A stretch of 64,000 nt of DNA from Cenococcum geophilum 1.58 (GCA_001692895.1 KV748201.1:1054001-1118000); one strand, 5' to 3'; counted from the first letter of the stretch, positions 1 to 11,634 are shown. A program made the numbers and translations. The notes: generated by a model from the letters alone, not told the origin.

Positions 1-2
1 CA

Positions 3-1802
3 GAATATATCGACAATAAGGATCCTTGGCAGCTTTTTAAGCTATTTTGGAATGACGAATTAGTTGATCGACTTGTGGAGTATACAAATGAGAATACAAA
101 GCTACACCCACCTCCGGAGGATAAGGACTTCCCACGCGGGTGGAAGCCTACATCTAGGCAGGAGCTGCATGCATATTTGGCAGTACTCATTCATATAGGG
201 TTACACATAGAAAATACCATCACGGACTATTGGCACAAGGACTTCTCGTATGGTACAATGCATAATATTCGGAATTACATTGGAGCAAATCGATGGCAGC
301 AAATTGATCGCTACTTCTACTGTACTAAGCCAAGACGCGAGGAGGACGAAGGCTTCCAGAATACTTTTGAAAGAATTGAGGAGCTTAGTGAGGAGCTTCG
401 CCTTGCTTCAATGAAGTTATATACGCCCGGAATACACCTCACCGTTAATGAAACTATTGAGCGCTTTACTGGCCGTGCATCTGAAATTGTCAATATACCA
501 ACCAAGCCTACGCCCGAAGGCTTTAAGATCTGGCTACTGGGTAATCAGGGTTATGTTCTTGATTGGATGTTTCATGCAAAAGGCGACAACAAAGGCCCGG
601 TAGATTTGGATAAGTACTGGGTGGAGGAGGAAGGCTTTTTAAAGACGCAGGCAGTAGTACTAGATTTCTTAACCCAGGAAGATCCTACTACTGGCCGCCG
701 TCTCTACCAGCCAAATAAGCACACCGTTTGGCTAGATAACCTCTTCACATCTGTTAAACTACTTCGTCGACTCCGGCAGCTTGGAATTGGGGGTGCAGGA
801 ACAGTCCGTACAACAAAGACAAGGCGTGAGGAACTTAATGGCAAAAAAGGGCAGAGGGAAGGGCAGGAAAACAGCCAAACTACATCACCAATTGAGCAGA
901 TTGATCAAACGCTTGCAGACCTCAAACTCCTCCACCAAAGCCAAATTGAATGGGGTACACTATATGGGAAGCTTTCAGAAGACGGAACAGTGATGGAGTT
1001 CGCTTGGAAGGACGCCAATATGGTCCTATTTATGAGTACTATTAGCAACGGTTTGTGACTTAGTTCAACACCAAAGGCTCTGCAGCTAATGACGTCATCT
1101 ATCGCAGGTTTAAACTTTGTCGAACGCGAGCGACGACGGCCTGCTACTACCTCCTCAAGCTCTCGGCAAACTCGTAAGGTGTTTGGCAACGCCGCTAGGA
1201 AGTGGCTACCTATACCAGAGTTTATTGATATGTATAATCGCTTTATGAAAGGCGTCGACACCGCCGACCAAATGAGATCCTATTACACCTCCCTTAAGAT
1301 CCATCGCCGCACTTAGAAGCCTCTCTTTCACTTCCTTCTTGATACTACAGTCACCAACGCCTATAAGTTATCGTCCTACGCAACTCGCGGCTGGCTTAAT
1401 CACGCTGGCCACAAGGCCTTTCGCGAAGATCTTGTCAACGCCTTATTTAAGCACTCCGCCCGAGTTCCTCAGCAGTACAAATCAAGGGTCTCTATGGACA
1501 AGATAATATGGTGCCCGGTAGTAGAGCACGGGTACAAGCCCGAAAAGATCAACGAGACGGCAGTTGCTTGTGCAGCTTGCCTACAAGCAGGAAGGAAGAC
1601 TCAAGTTCAAAGAATTGGTCGCCGAAAGCCTCTTTGTGAGCTATCACCAAATACTATAAAGAAGCCTCGAAACAGTGAAGCCTGGAAGAGGCCTCAAAGG
1701 TTTCCACGAACCAAATTTGGGTGTAGATTATGTCGCATACCCCTCTGCAAGAAGGGACCGTGCTGGCAAGAGCACATAGATCAACTCAACACTAAAGAAT
1801 GA
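3..1802 (+). pseudogene. piggyBac-type transposase relic, 5'-truncated by the window edge
   Basis: One reading frame runs from the left edge to the TGA-ending codon at 1802 and reads as a fungal piggyBac transposase (DDE_Tnp_1_7 family). It opens with a DPWQLFKLFW-type segment and ends in a cysteine-rich zinc domain (CRLCRIPLCKKGPCW, about 1728-1770). Two in-frame stops break it: TGA at 1056-1058 and TAG at 1314-1316. The TAG lies where related proteins have Trp, so TGG to TAG is likely. The first catalytic Asp of piggyBac (xDE motif) is Asn here (VNE, about 447-455); the second (WLDNLF) and third (GVDTADQ) are kept. The enzyme would excise and insert the element at TTAA, but this copy is dead. 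Its 5' end lies outside the window. A second copy lies at 56460-58695. Confidence 0.88.
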
Positions 1803-1921
1803 AGCTCTATATATAATATATATACGAAATTTGACATATTTATAGCCTCATCTACGAGGCCTTGGTTTTCTGGCAGAACGATTGACCGCCTGCGTATGCA
1901 GCTTCCTGATTGGTGCGCACG

Positions 1922-3550
1922 GAGCACAGCTCTAAGGACGCGTTTATCAATGCAAGGGATACATACCAGCCCTTTTCTGCGCCTCCAATTTTTAACGTCG
2001 ATGCTATGCTATCCCTTGCTAAGGCGAGAATGGACGCAACAGGAGATCATCTTCTGCTCTTGCAGACTGATATCCCTTACATGCGACGTCAGATTAAACT
2101 AGTTAATGAGTGCCAGGTCATCAAGGGAGCCCCACGCGAGATGGCACACATTTTGATTATGCAAGATTTCCTTAGGGATATCGAAGTCCATTTGTATTGG
2201 AAAAGGGTATTTGATGAATTTGAGCACTTGAAGCGATGCTATATCCGTTTCAGGGATCATATTCACCCTGGCGAACGGCTGCCTAAGAAGTACGACAAAG
2301 CCTTGGGCGCCCTAGAGCTTCTCCTGGTTAATGCAATGCATTCATTTTCAGCACACCCACAAGCCATCATCCCTCAGCGTCCAGGCTTTCGTCGTCATTG
2401 GAATTTCAAAGAGGATCCGGAAAATGAACAAATGAAAATATCACGTAAAGGCGATACTCTTACCGATCTGTTCCAAAAAGACCTCCTCGAGTGGTGCCTT
2501 ATGCAACTGCAGGGTCCGCCGGATGATCAAAAGCGGTTCGACCACGCCCTGCTGTTTGCCTTTCTAGACGAGCACATCTCGACATGCAAGGCCTCTGATC
2601 GCGCCCGTCTCGACGAGACGCTCTACGAGAAACTGTCCGACTACGCTGCCATTCATGAGCTTCTTGTAGCAGCTCGCTTACATCGGCCGCAAAATACAAA
2701 CCGCGACACTGATGATGTATATCAAAATGACGATCGAAAGGCTTGGAGGTATGAGCAGAAAAACAATTAGCTTACAGAACAGGACCAGTTGGAATTAGCC
2801 ACAGCTCTTAAGGCGTTTTGCGAAGTGCCACTGCCCGCTGGCAGAAAGGACCATGCCTGGCTTCAGCGCTCGGACGGGGTTAGAAAAGCGCTGGAGGCGT
2901 TCTGGACCAATATGAGCCGGTGTTGGCACAGGTCCTTGGAGGAAGCTGGATACAGCGCGGACGAGATTCGATCCGAGCTGGACTTCTTCTCTGTGTATGA
3001 CAGCTCTGGCTATCTACAAGATGTTCAAGCCGCACGAGCAGAAATCCTAGCCAGCATCGGAAGTGTAATGGGTACAGAGATCAAAATGTCCAGGCTGCAG
3101 TCGTGGCAGGCTGAAGAATTGGCAAAGACCTACACTCAAGAAGTCAAAGCTAAGGTGAAAACTCGGCCAGATCAAGCCGTCACCGCGTTACAGCTTGAAG
3201 GAGACGTGGATGCTATGACAGCAGAGGAGCCAGAGCCCAAGATAGCAGTGAGTCGACGCGCGTTTGATGTTTTCTCTCACACGTTTCCTGCTTCTGGCGC
3301 GGAGGCCGCCGCGGGCGTCGAATGGGATTTGTTTGTGCACGCCATGGCAGATGTAGGATTCTCTGCTAGAAATAGTGGCGGGTCAGCCGTGGTTTTTGAA
3401 AAGAAGAATGACGCAGATGTCAGCCAAACCGGCAAGATCGTATTCCATCGGCCTCACCCAGTGTCGAAAACTGATCCGGTAATGTTGCATTCAATGGGAA
3501 AGAGGATGAGGAAGTGGTTTGGATGGCATAGAGGCCTTTTCGCTCTCTAG
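1922..3550 (+). pseudogene. Fungal 'ipa'-type protein gene, N-truncated, one in-frame stop
   Basis: A single frame (first segment to 2770, second to 3550) encodes about 540 residues, interrupted only by TAG at 2768-2770. It resembles a large family of fungal proteins often labelled 'ipa protein', whose function is unknown. The N-terminal part has the family's DHLLLLQTD helix. The C-terminus has the GF...GS..VF......I.FHRPHP...GWHRG pattern, which to my eye resembles the HicA/YcfA mRNA-interferase fold (inference only). Homology to the piggyBac 3' end stops at about 1921, just before this frame becomes readable, and no good ATG precedes it, so the gene start seems lost. The stop would arise from CAG to TAG, a CpA to TpA change typical of RIP. 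An intron spanning the stop is possible but no convincing splice pair was seen. Confidence 0.6.
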
Positions 3551-3800
3551 TAACGGGAAAGCAACCCATTCATGTAAGTTCGGCCCGTATGGAATTTGGA
3601 AAATAATTGCGGCTTCAAAATTGGGAATGTTGTAAGTCGCAACCAGAATTAATAAAGAAGGCAAGAACACAGAAGTTCAATACAGAACTAGCAGAATTGA
3701 TTTAGATATCAGCAAGGATCGGCTAATGGAAATTACATAATATAATATTGATACTATTCTTTCAATCATCCAATGCTTTCCTTTAACCCTCATATTTAGT

Positions 3801-3843
3801 ACGTAGTCGCGGGCAAGTGGGCCATGGCATGTGGGCCACCCCA
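3801..3843 (+). repeat. Left terminal inverted repeat of the pogo-type element
   Basis: Reads ACGTAGTCGCGGGCAAGTGG then GCCATGGCATGTGGGCCACC and on to the flank. It pairs with the repeat at 5924-5970. A TA is at 3800-3801; the expected matching TA on the right reads TTA, so the target duplication is imperfect. Confidence 0.85.
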
Positions 3844-5923
3844 TTAAAATATCGTGAAAAACGCGACGCGTTACTTAACTATTACCTCAATGGCTACACC
3901 ACAACAACAAAATCCTCTTTTTTAAGAGGGTAGACTTATTCTAGCTATTAATGCCTATAAGCAAGGCCAATTTCAAAGCTTCCGAGCTGCTACTAGCACG
4001 TACAATATGCCCCGAACTATAGCCCAGCGACGCGATAAAGGCATTAAAGCAAAACGCAGTTCTATTGCCTTAAATCGCCGTCTTATACCAGCACAAGAAG
4101 AGAGCCTTAAGCAGTGGATCCTATTAATGGATTAACGCGGTATGCCACCTAGGGCTACTACCGTGCGAGAGATGGCTAGCCTTTTAGCTACCTAGCACGT
4201 CGGATCACAACTAGTTGGCGAGCAATGGGATATAAATTTATCAAGCGCCACAACGACCTTTAATCTAAATAGAATCGCAAGTATGACTACCAGCGTGCTA
4301 AATGTAAGGATCCTATACTTATTTGGGGCTGGTTTAAACGCGTTTAAGATATAAAAATATAATATAGGATTCTTAATAAAGATACCTGGAATTTTAATAA
4401 GACTAGCTTCTAAATGGGTGTTATTGCAACTGCGAAAGTTATTACTGGAACTAATAGGGCTGGCCGGCCTAGATTAGTACAGCCAGGCAATTAAGAATGG
4501 GTTACAATTATTAAAGCTATTAATGCCCTAGGGGTTGTAATTCCACCGCTTGTTATCTTTAAGGTAGTAATACACCAGGCAGCCTAGTATAAGGACAATA
4601 TTATACCACATAACTAGTTAATCAGTGTTAGTAATAATGACTGGATAATAAATAAGATTGGCCTAGCCTGGCTAAATCTATTCCACGAGTATATAAAGGA
4701 TCGTACTATTAGCACGCATCGGCTGCTAGTACTAGATGGCTATAATAGCCACGTATCACCTAAATTTGATCGGTTCTGTCTGGATCATCAGATAGTCGTC
4801 CTTTGTATACTAGCGCATTCGTTATATTTACTGCAGCCACTAGATATAGGCTGTTTCTCGGTCCTTAAGTAATTATACGGAAACCTTATTAAACAGATTA
4901 TATAACCCTTAGCACGTCAGGGTCCAACGAGTAAGTGGTCCGTGCGGGAACACCGTTTTCAAAAACGCACATCTATATGATTTTAGCAATCAAATACCTA
5001 CCGCAATGCCTTCTAATCGTGCTAGAATTTCTGCAGAAAGGATAAGTGCTAGTAACCTCATATTGAGCGACTCAACTTCAAAGAATAAGCTTATATATTA
5101 AAATACTATGGAGTTTGGCCTCTATCAAAAGCTTCGTATTCCTGAGTACGGGCGTTAAATGCAGCTCAACTGATTGGCTGGATCTTATCGATAACAATTG
5201 GACCCGAATTGACGTGCTAAGGGATAGCCCGCGGTATTAACCATATTGATAAATACAAATTCCTACTACTATATAGGCAGGCTAGACAGGTAGCACTGCA
5301 TCGGAATAATATACAGGCAGGATTCGCAGCTACTGGCTTGGTCCCATACGATCCAGATTGCGTGCTATCGCTACTACATGCCGAATATTAGACACCACCA
5401 CCGCAACGTCGGCCATTAAATGCCTCTTGGGCAGCTAAAACGCCTCATAATATCACTGGCCTACAACAGCAGACAGCCCTAATTAGGCGTTATCTTAAAC
5501 GGCGTACATATAGCCCACTAAGTCCAATAGAATAAGCTCTTAGCCAGCTTGTTAAGGGATGTGAAATGGCAATGTTAAGCGCTGTGCTACTTATAAGCGA
5601 AAATAAGAAGCTACGCATGGAAAATCAGCGCCAGAAAAGGAAGAGGGTAAAGAAGTGCACGTATATAGCTAGGGGGGGTATTTTATTAGGAGCAGAAGGG
5701 GCCTCTCGTGCACAAGCTGTCCAGGAAGGTGCAGCGGGGGGGGGGGGAGCAGAGGCAGCGGCTGAGCGACCGCAACGAGCACCACGCAAGTGCAGCATGT
5801 GCAAATCATTAGAACACACGGCACGTACATGTCCTAGACGTCAGACAACTAGCCAGTAGATAGCTATACCGAATACAATTGTTCGTGGTTGATTAATTCG
5901 CTATATTGCCCTCGGTAGCTTGG

Positions 5924-5970
5924 TGGGGTGGCCCACATGCCCGCATGGCCCACTTGCCCGCAGACTACGT
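5924..5970 (-). repeat. Right terminal inverted repeat of the pogo-type element
   Basis: The reverse complement matches the left repeat, with an extra CGG-type insertion in the middle of the shared core. Confidence 0.85.
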
Positions 5971-6162
5971 TAACAGAAAGGGTCAATTATTTACTCTTTG
6001 AAAAGTAGAAGTCGTTCAATAGGCTTGATTTTATTAAGTTAAAAAGTATCATTCCGCTTGAAGCGGAAAGGATACGCAGCTCGGGAACTACATGATTGGC
6101 CTATGAGCGAACGTCGAAGACCGGGTGAAGGCGACTAGGGTGCCTCGGATATTTAGCTACTA

Positions 6163-6367
6163 ACGTGGTTAACGGGGTTTTGACCTCTCCCGTAGTTTTG
6201 ACCGAAAGGAACATCAAAACTTTACCTACGTTACATCTATCACGCCTAGGTAAGCCTTAGCACGACAACATATATTTTGGCAGAACAACAAAACTTTACT
6301 TGAAGTAGTAGGCGGTACGCTAGCGCGGTCAAAACTAAGGGAGCGGTCAAAACCCCGTTAACCACGT
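6163..6367. mobile_element. 205-bp MITE with 42-bp inverted repeats and TA target duplication
   Basis: The first 42 bases (6163-6204) and the last 42 (6326-6367) are inverted copies differing at only about two positions; both end in ACGTGGTTAACGGGGTTTTG. The element is flanked by TA at 6161-6162 and 6368-6369. It has no coding capacity. Size, long inverted repeats and TA duplication fit a non-autonomous Tc1/mariner-type element. Its repeats differ from those of the neighbouring pogo element and of the MITE at 49338-49580, so its mobilising transposase is not in this window. Confidence 0.9.
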
Positions 6368-6653
6368 TACGCGGGAGCACTTCGTTAGATCCTGGCTCCT
6401 CAAACGGCTGCGTAATGTGGCTGCAATCCGTCCCTCGGCACAGCTAGCGTTGATAAAGCTCACATGGAATGGAGCAAATTGCCGTGCTGCAGATGCAGCT
6501 GCTTGCCGAAACCGAGGGTCTCGACCCCCCGTCGACCAGGCTGCCACGCTGCCAAAGAACTGTTATCTCCTCACGTTACTGAACTTGCGTTTGCCTTTAA
6601 AATCCTATTCTGCCTCTTCTCCATCTTCCACTAATCGTATTTAGTTCCGCATT

Positions 6654-8496
6654 ATGGATGCTAGAGTCTCCCTACTGTGGCTGTGGTTTCCAGCCAACCT
6701 TGCACTCATCGTTTATCTGGCTAGCCTGTACCTGTACCGTCTCTTTTTCCATCCTTTGGCAAAATTTCCCGGGCCCAAGCTCGCTGCTTTAAGTAACTGG
6801 TACGAGTTCTACTACGATGTGCTCCTGCAAGGCAAATTCACGACCCACCTTCAGGAGCTGCATAAGCAATATGGTCTGCATGCCTCTAATTTTCCCATTC
6901 CTACAAGTTCCTACCTCAGTAACGTAGCTACTGGGCTGGCTGTACTAAAATGGATTTGCTTTTGCCCCAATGGCTGACACAGCGACCTGAGCCGTTTGCA
7001 GGACCGATCATCCGAATAACACCAACTGAACTTCATATAAACGATCCAGAGTTCTATGATCAAATCTATTCCCGCAATGGCCGCCGTGATAAGTATTCTT
7101 ATTTCTCAGGGAGATTTGGCTACGCGAGTGATAGTTTCTCAACCATCGACCATGATGTCCACCGGTTGAGGCGGAAGCCGCTAAATCCCATGTTTTCTGC
7201 TAAACGAATTGGAGAATTCCAGCCTGTTATTCGTGAAAACTTGGAGAAACTCTGCCAGAAGATTGCCCAATATCAAAAGGATGGGCAGGTTGTGCCATTG
7301 AATCGTGCTTGGATGGCCGTGACGACCGACATTATCACCGAATACGCCTTCGCAAAATCGTACAACCAGGTTGACTCACCAAATTTCCAGGATACACTTC
7401 ATGAAGCATTGGTAGCCGTTTATACCACGGGACAGTTTGCACTGCATTTCCCAATCGTGTTCCCGATCCTGGATAGATTGCCTGACTGGTTCGTTTTATT
7501 AGCTCAGCCAGCGCTCCAACCGGTTGTGGGCCTTCGCAAGGTAAGCCATTTCGGTTCTTGCTCCCTCAATCTATCAGAATCTAAGAAGATGGTGGTAATC
7601 ATGAATCCCATTTTCAGGACTTGGGCCGTAAAGTCGGAGACATTAGAAAGGGGATTAACGAGGGCCACAAGATGGTCTCTCACCCAACCATCTTCCACGA
7701 ACTCCTCAACAGTGACCTACCAGCCTCGGAGAAAACTGACGCTCGTTTGGGTGATGAGGCTCAGCTGATCGTCGCGGCCGGGCTCATCACCACCTCGTGG
7801 GCACTCACTGTCGGTAGCTTCCACATCACAGCTAATAAGACTATCTACGCGAAGATGCACGAGGAACTCCGGACTGCGGGTGTCAAGGCTGGTGCTGTGC
7901 CGGACTGGCACAAGCTCGAAGTGCTCCCGTATCTGAACGGCTGTGTTCACGAAGCCGTACGCCTGGCCCATGGCGTCTCTACACGGAACCCGAGATTGGC
8001 ACCAGAAACGGAACTTCGGTACGGGCAGTGGGCCATCCCCAAGAATACACCTGTGTCCATGACGACTGTCGACGTTTTGATGAACGAGACGATTTTCCCG
8101 AGTCCGAGGGAGTTTAGACCAGAGAGGTGGATTAAGAACCCAGGACTGGAGAGGTCCTTTGTTCCGTTCAGCAGGGGTAGTAGGCAATGTTTAGGAATCA
8201 AGTAAGTTCTCGTTGTATCGACCCCGAGAAACCCTCCCTGAGCCTCTTCACACACGCTCTCTCTATACAACTCAGTTCGCATGGAAAAGAATTCAACTGA
8301 CCCTTACTTCCCTTTTTTTTTCTTCAATAGTCTCGCACTAGCAGAGCTTTATATCGCTTTTGCCACCGTTTTCAGCCGATTCGAATTCGAGCTCTTCGAG
8401 ACGGATGTGTCCGATGTCGAGATGGCACATGCGTACCTTGTCCCCTACTCAAAGTGGGATACGAAAGGTGTCAGGGTTAAGGTAAAGCAGACATAA
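6654..8496 (+). CDS. Cytochrome P450 monooxygenase (fungal, trichodiene oxygenase-like class)
   Basis: Four exons, 6654-6873, 7002-7540, 7618-8201 and 8331-8496, join in phase to 502 residues, the usual P450 length. The N-terminus is a membrane anchor (about residues 8-30) followed by the proline-rich hinge HPLAKFPGPK. The K-helix ExxR is HEAVR (about residue 365), the PERF-type motif is FRPERW, and the heme loop is FVPFSRGSRQCLGI with Cys at about residue 444. The I-helix reads AGLITTSW: the usual acidic residue before Thr-Thr is replaced by Ile, which is odd for proton delivery. It acts at the ER membrane with a P450 reductase; the substrate is unknown and no other biosynthetic enzyme adjoins it. 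Intron 1 starts with the weak donor GTCTGC, chosen because it restores YGPIIRI. The subfamily is an impression only. Confidence 0.92.
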
Positions 8497-9377
8497 GAAT
8501 TAAATGTAGTAGTACGGTCCTTTCGTCGGTCGAAGATACAGCGGTCTTAAGAATGAGAAGCAGGGGCCGGCCGCAGATTTCCTCCTAGGTACCAGTATCG
8601 TTTAACTGCACCAAGTTTTTTTCCCTAATCACAGACTCGATTGAGAAAAGAGTGTAGAGTGAATAGAGAATGTGATCTCTGAGAGCCTTGTTGTGATGAT
8701 ATGGAAATGCGAAACTAATTTCAACACTTTCGAAAACGTCATCGCGAATAATTCAGATATACGTCCTTAGACTGAAACTCGGTAGCATATTACCGGACAA
8801 TAATACGGAGCACCCTGTCGAACGACGCGCTAATTGCGATCGTCGTCCTGTTTCCTATGTGGGTATAGATTAGGGGTGTCTCGGCTACTTCACTTGACTG
8901 ACTTAACAGCCTACATCAATTCGACAGAGTTCTCCTTCTTGACGTGTCCGTTCGACAGTAACTTATAGGTAGTGATACATCCTACGTGCGACGAGAACCC
9001 AATAACGCATACTATATTTAATTTCAGAATGAACACAAGATGTAGAATAATTGTCAGCCGCACGAAGGAGTGCGCTTGCCACGCTGCCTCAGTGGTCCAC
9101 GACCTAGAAGGCTGACTTTCAGCCTTGCGTCATTTTCGAAACCGGAGACCCGGTGAGATACACATTTGGATCAAAGCGGCACAACAAATCACTAATTATA
9201 CCCTTCTCTCCGCATCCGGCAGCTCTGCTTCAGCCCAGCTGAACGATGGTACACCCATCAGTCGACTGCGGAGCCTCATGGGCTGGCTTATAAGGCTTCT
9301 GAGCGCCTTAAAGTTTGCCTGGATCCAACCCCTCGCAACTTGGTACTTGAGCTGTCTCGTTACCTTTGAGCCTCGCT
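8497..9377. other. Intergenic, no gene seen
   Basis: Holds the 3' end of the P450 gene and the upstream region of the next gene. A short open stretch at 9125-9442 shows no conserved motif. I see no repeat or RNA gene. Confidence 0.6.
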
Positions 9378-11634
9378 ATGGTATCGGCAAGTTCCCTCTG
9401 GTCGGTCCGGGTCAACAACCTCCCACCTGGGACGACGTCTGATAACGTTAGAACCTGGTTCAACAACCGGGCAAAGCAAAACCCGAACTACCGCGTCGAG
9501 AATCCCGGCAATCCTTGCACATATGCTGGCCGACAAAGCAAGACGACCGTGGTCAGTTTCGCCTCTGAGGATGGCGCTAAGCAGGCTTTGTCTCTGTCTG
9601 GTCAAGAGTTCCTTGTCAATAGATTCGAGAAAAGTATCCTGAATATCGATACCAACTTTCTGGGTCTTACCACCGTCTATTCTTCGCCTAAAGGGCCGAA
9701 CATTGAGTGAGTTCAAACCTCTACTTTCCTCAAATGCCCCTCTAATAAGTGCAGCATCGTTGCCGTTCACGGCCTCGGCGGACATGCATGGGCCTCATTC
9801 ACTCGCATTGCTGATGGAAAGCGTGAAGTCCAGTGGCTCCGCGACTTTCTACCAGATATCCTGGAGCAGCAAGGCATACATCCACGTATCATGGTCTATG
9901 GATACAATTCCAACCTCTTTGTGAAAAGGGCCATGGTCGATGTAACTGATCCAGCTGGGAACCTGCTGGTTGATTTGAAATCAGAGCGTGGTGATGTAGG
10001 TAGAGGTTTGCCCTAATACAAGACGTCGTTCTAATCTATACACATAGTGCCCCGACCGACCTCTCGCGTTCATCGCCCACAGTCTTGGCGGCATAGTGGT
10101 CAAACAGGTACATTAAATCCTGGAACTTTGATGGAATTATGTCTCATGTGTGCTAGATGATATGCGAACTGATTGATGAGAGGCTCAGAGCCATTAAAGG
10201 GAACACAAAAGCAAAGATTGAAGGCGACACCTCATTCATCAACCCAATCAGAGGCTGCTTATTCTTTGGTGTTCCTCACGAAGGCTCAGCAAGTGCGGCT
10301 TCCTTTTATCCCCTGCTTAAACTTCTTGATGGAATTATCCCCTTTGGAGGTGGTCCATCTACGAGGATTGTCAAAGACCTTCGCCCGCAGAGCGATAAAC
10401 TACCAGAAATTCAAGATCGGTTTGGAGGATACCGTGGCGAGTTTGCCATAGAGGTAATGAGTTGCTGGGAGACACAACAGCTTTCTGGACGTACAGTAGG
10501 TCAAACAAAATTGCAATGCATTGCCAAAGCTCACCACCTTGCAGATTGTCACGAAACAGTCGGCGATCTTGGAATATCCCTATCGGCCCCAAGATTATGC
10601 CGTCAACGCGACCCATACGGATATGGTTCGTGTCGCTAATGAAATGCAGCCGGGATTCATGCCAATCATGAATGCGTTTGCGGATATCATCAAGAGGGCT
10701 ATGTCTTCTTCGGTCGCCCTGGATTTGGGCGTCTCCGATCTTGCTGAACTTGCTTCCAATCTTACAGTAGCTAACGATGAAGCTCAAGTTCAGTCCATCT
10801 TGGATGCGGACTTGCTAACCCCTTGGGAACCACCACAGCCCTCATCGGGAGATGAGGATGTGTATGCTCTTCTTAGAGACTATGACACTGTTATACTTGT
10901 TGATGACTCTGGGTCCATGGCTGGTGGTCTATGGAATATGGCATCCAAAGCACTGGCTCAATTGGCCCGACGTGCGGTTTATTACGACAAAGACGGCATT
11001 GATATTCACTTCTTTAATGCCACCGAGAAAAATAGAGAAAATGTCCAGTCTGCCAGAGAAGTCGTGCAGCTATTCCAACAAGTACGACCTAATGGGACCA
11101 CGCCAACATACAGCCGTCTTCATGCTCATCTGATGTCATACTTGCGACGTTTTCAAAAAGACCCTAATATAAAGAAGTATAACATCATCATCCTCACAGA
11201 TGGTCCCCCGGACGATAATGTAGGACACATCCAGAAACTCATCGTCCAGGTCGCGAAGAAATTGGAGAATGAACTCGCAGAGGTCCACCAGGTCGGGATC
11301 CAATTTGTACAGCTTGGTAATGACCCCGAAGCCGAGCAGTTTTTCTCGTACATCGACGACCACATCATGAAGGATAACAAACTAGATCGTGACGTAAGAT
11401 GACTTTCGCATTCCTCACTCATTTCATATGCATGCTGACCTAAATCTTGCCATACAGATGGTTGATACCACTCGATTTAACCCGAATCTTGCTGGAGAGG
11501 ACATGTTCAAGAAGATCTTATTGGGAGCTATACGGGAGAAGTATGATAATATGCCCTTCGATACATTAACAGAATCAACTACCCAACCTTTGCCCTTGGC
11601 GGAACTAAGATCGAGGTCGACTTTTACGAGTTGA
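9378..11634 (+). CDS. RRM-like + SesB-type alpha/beta hydrolase + vWA fusion protein
   Basis: Six exons (9378-9706, 9755-9995, 10048-10107, 10157-10495, 10545-11393, 11458-11634) join in phase to 664 residues. Residues about 5-80 look like an RNA-recognition motif (SVRVNNLP at the RNP2 position, TTVVSFASEDGAKQAL near RNP1). Residues about 110-350 are an alpha/beta hydrolase of the SesB/SERAC1-like kind: DIVAVHGLGGHAWASF, nucleophile elbow AHSLGG (Ser about 202), GVPHEGS, and a His in NATHTDM (about 347). Residues about 435-640 are a von Willebrand A domain with a complete MIDAS: DDSGSM (about 443-448), GTTPT and LTDGPPDD. Fungal SesB-type hydrolases are known mainly as effector domains of NOD-like receptors in heterokaryon incompatibility; here no NACHT or NB-ARC is present. 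No signal peptide or membrane segment is seen. ATG 9378 is the first Met in frame. The function is inferred, not known. Confidence 0.85.

Larger units (their letters stand above)
3801..5970 (+). mobile_element. pogo/Fot-type Tc1-mariner element, RIP-degraded
   Basis: Terminal inverted repeats of about 43-47 bp bound the element (3801-3843 and 5924-5970). They share the core CGGGCAAGTGGGCCATG and GTGGGCCACCCC and differ by a few substitutions and small indels. Inside, a plus-strand transposase relic starts with ATG at 3890 and ends at TAG 5857-5859. It carries a CENP-B-type helix-turn-helix (RRDKGIKAKR, then QWILLMD.RGMPP), a DDE segment (LDGYNSH...LQPLD, about 4735-4855) and a C-terminal zinc knuckle CSMCKSLEHTARTCP (about 5790-5835). 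Many in-frame TAG/TAA codons and some frame breaks make it non-functional. The last 97 codons (5566-5859) happen to be open but are only its tail. Confidence 0.85.

Noticed and set aside
5566..5859. Small zinc-knuckle protein as a separate gene
   Set aside because: It is the open tail of the broken pogo-type transposase.
10454..10499. 46-nt intron GTAATG...GTAG in the vWA fusion gene
   Set aside because: Reading through keeps IEVMSCWET, which fits the hydrolase family; the later GTAGGT...CAG pair restores the frame better.
6654..11634. P450 and vWA fusion gene as a biosynthetic cluster
   Set aside because: No backbone synthase, transporter or transcription factor adjoins them.
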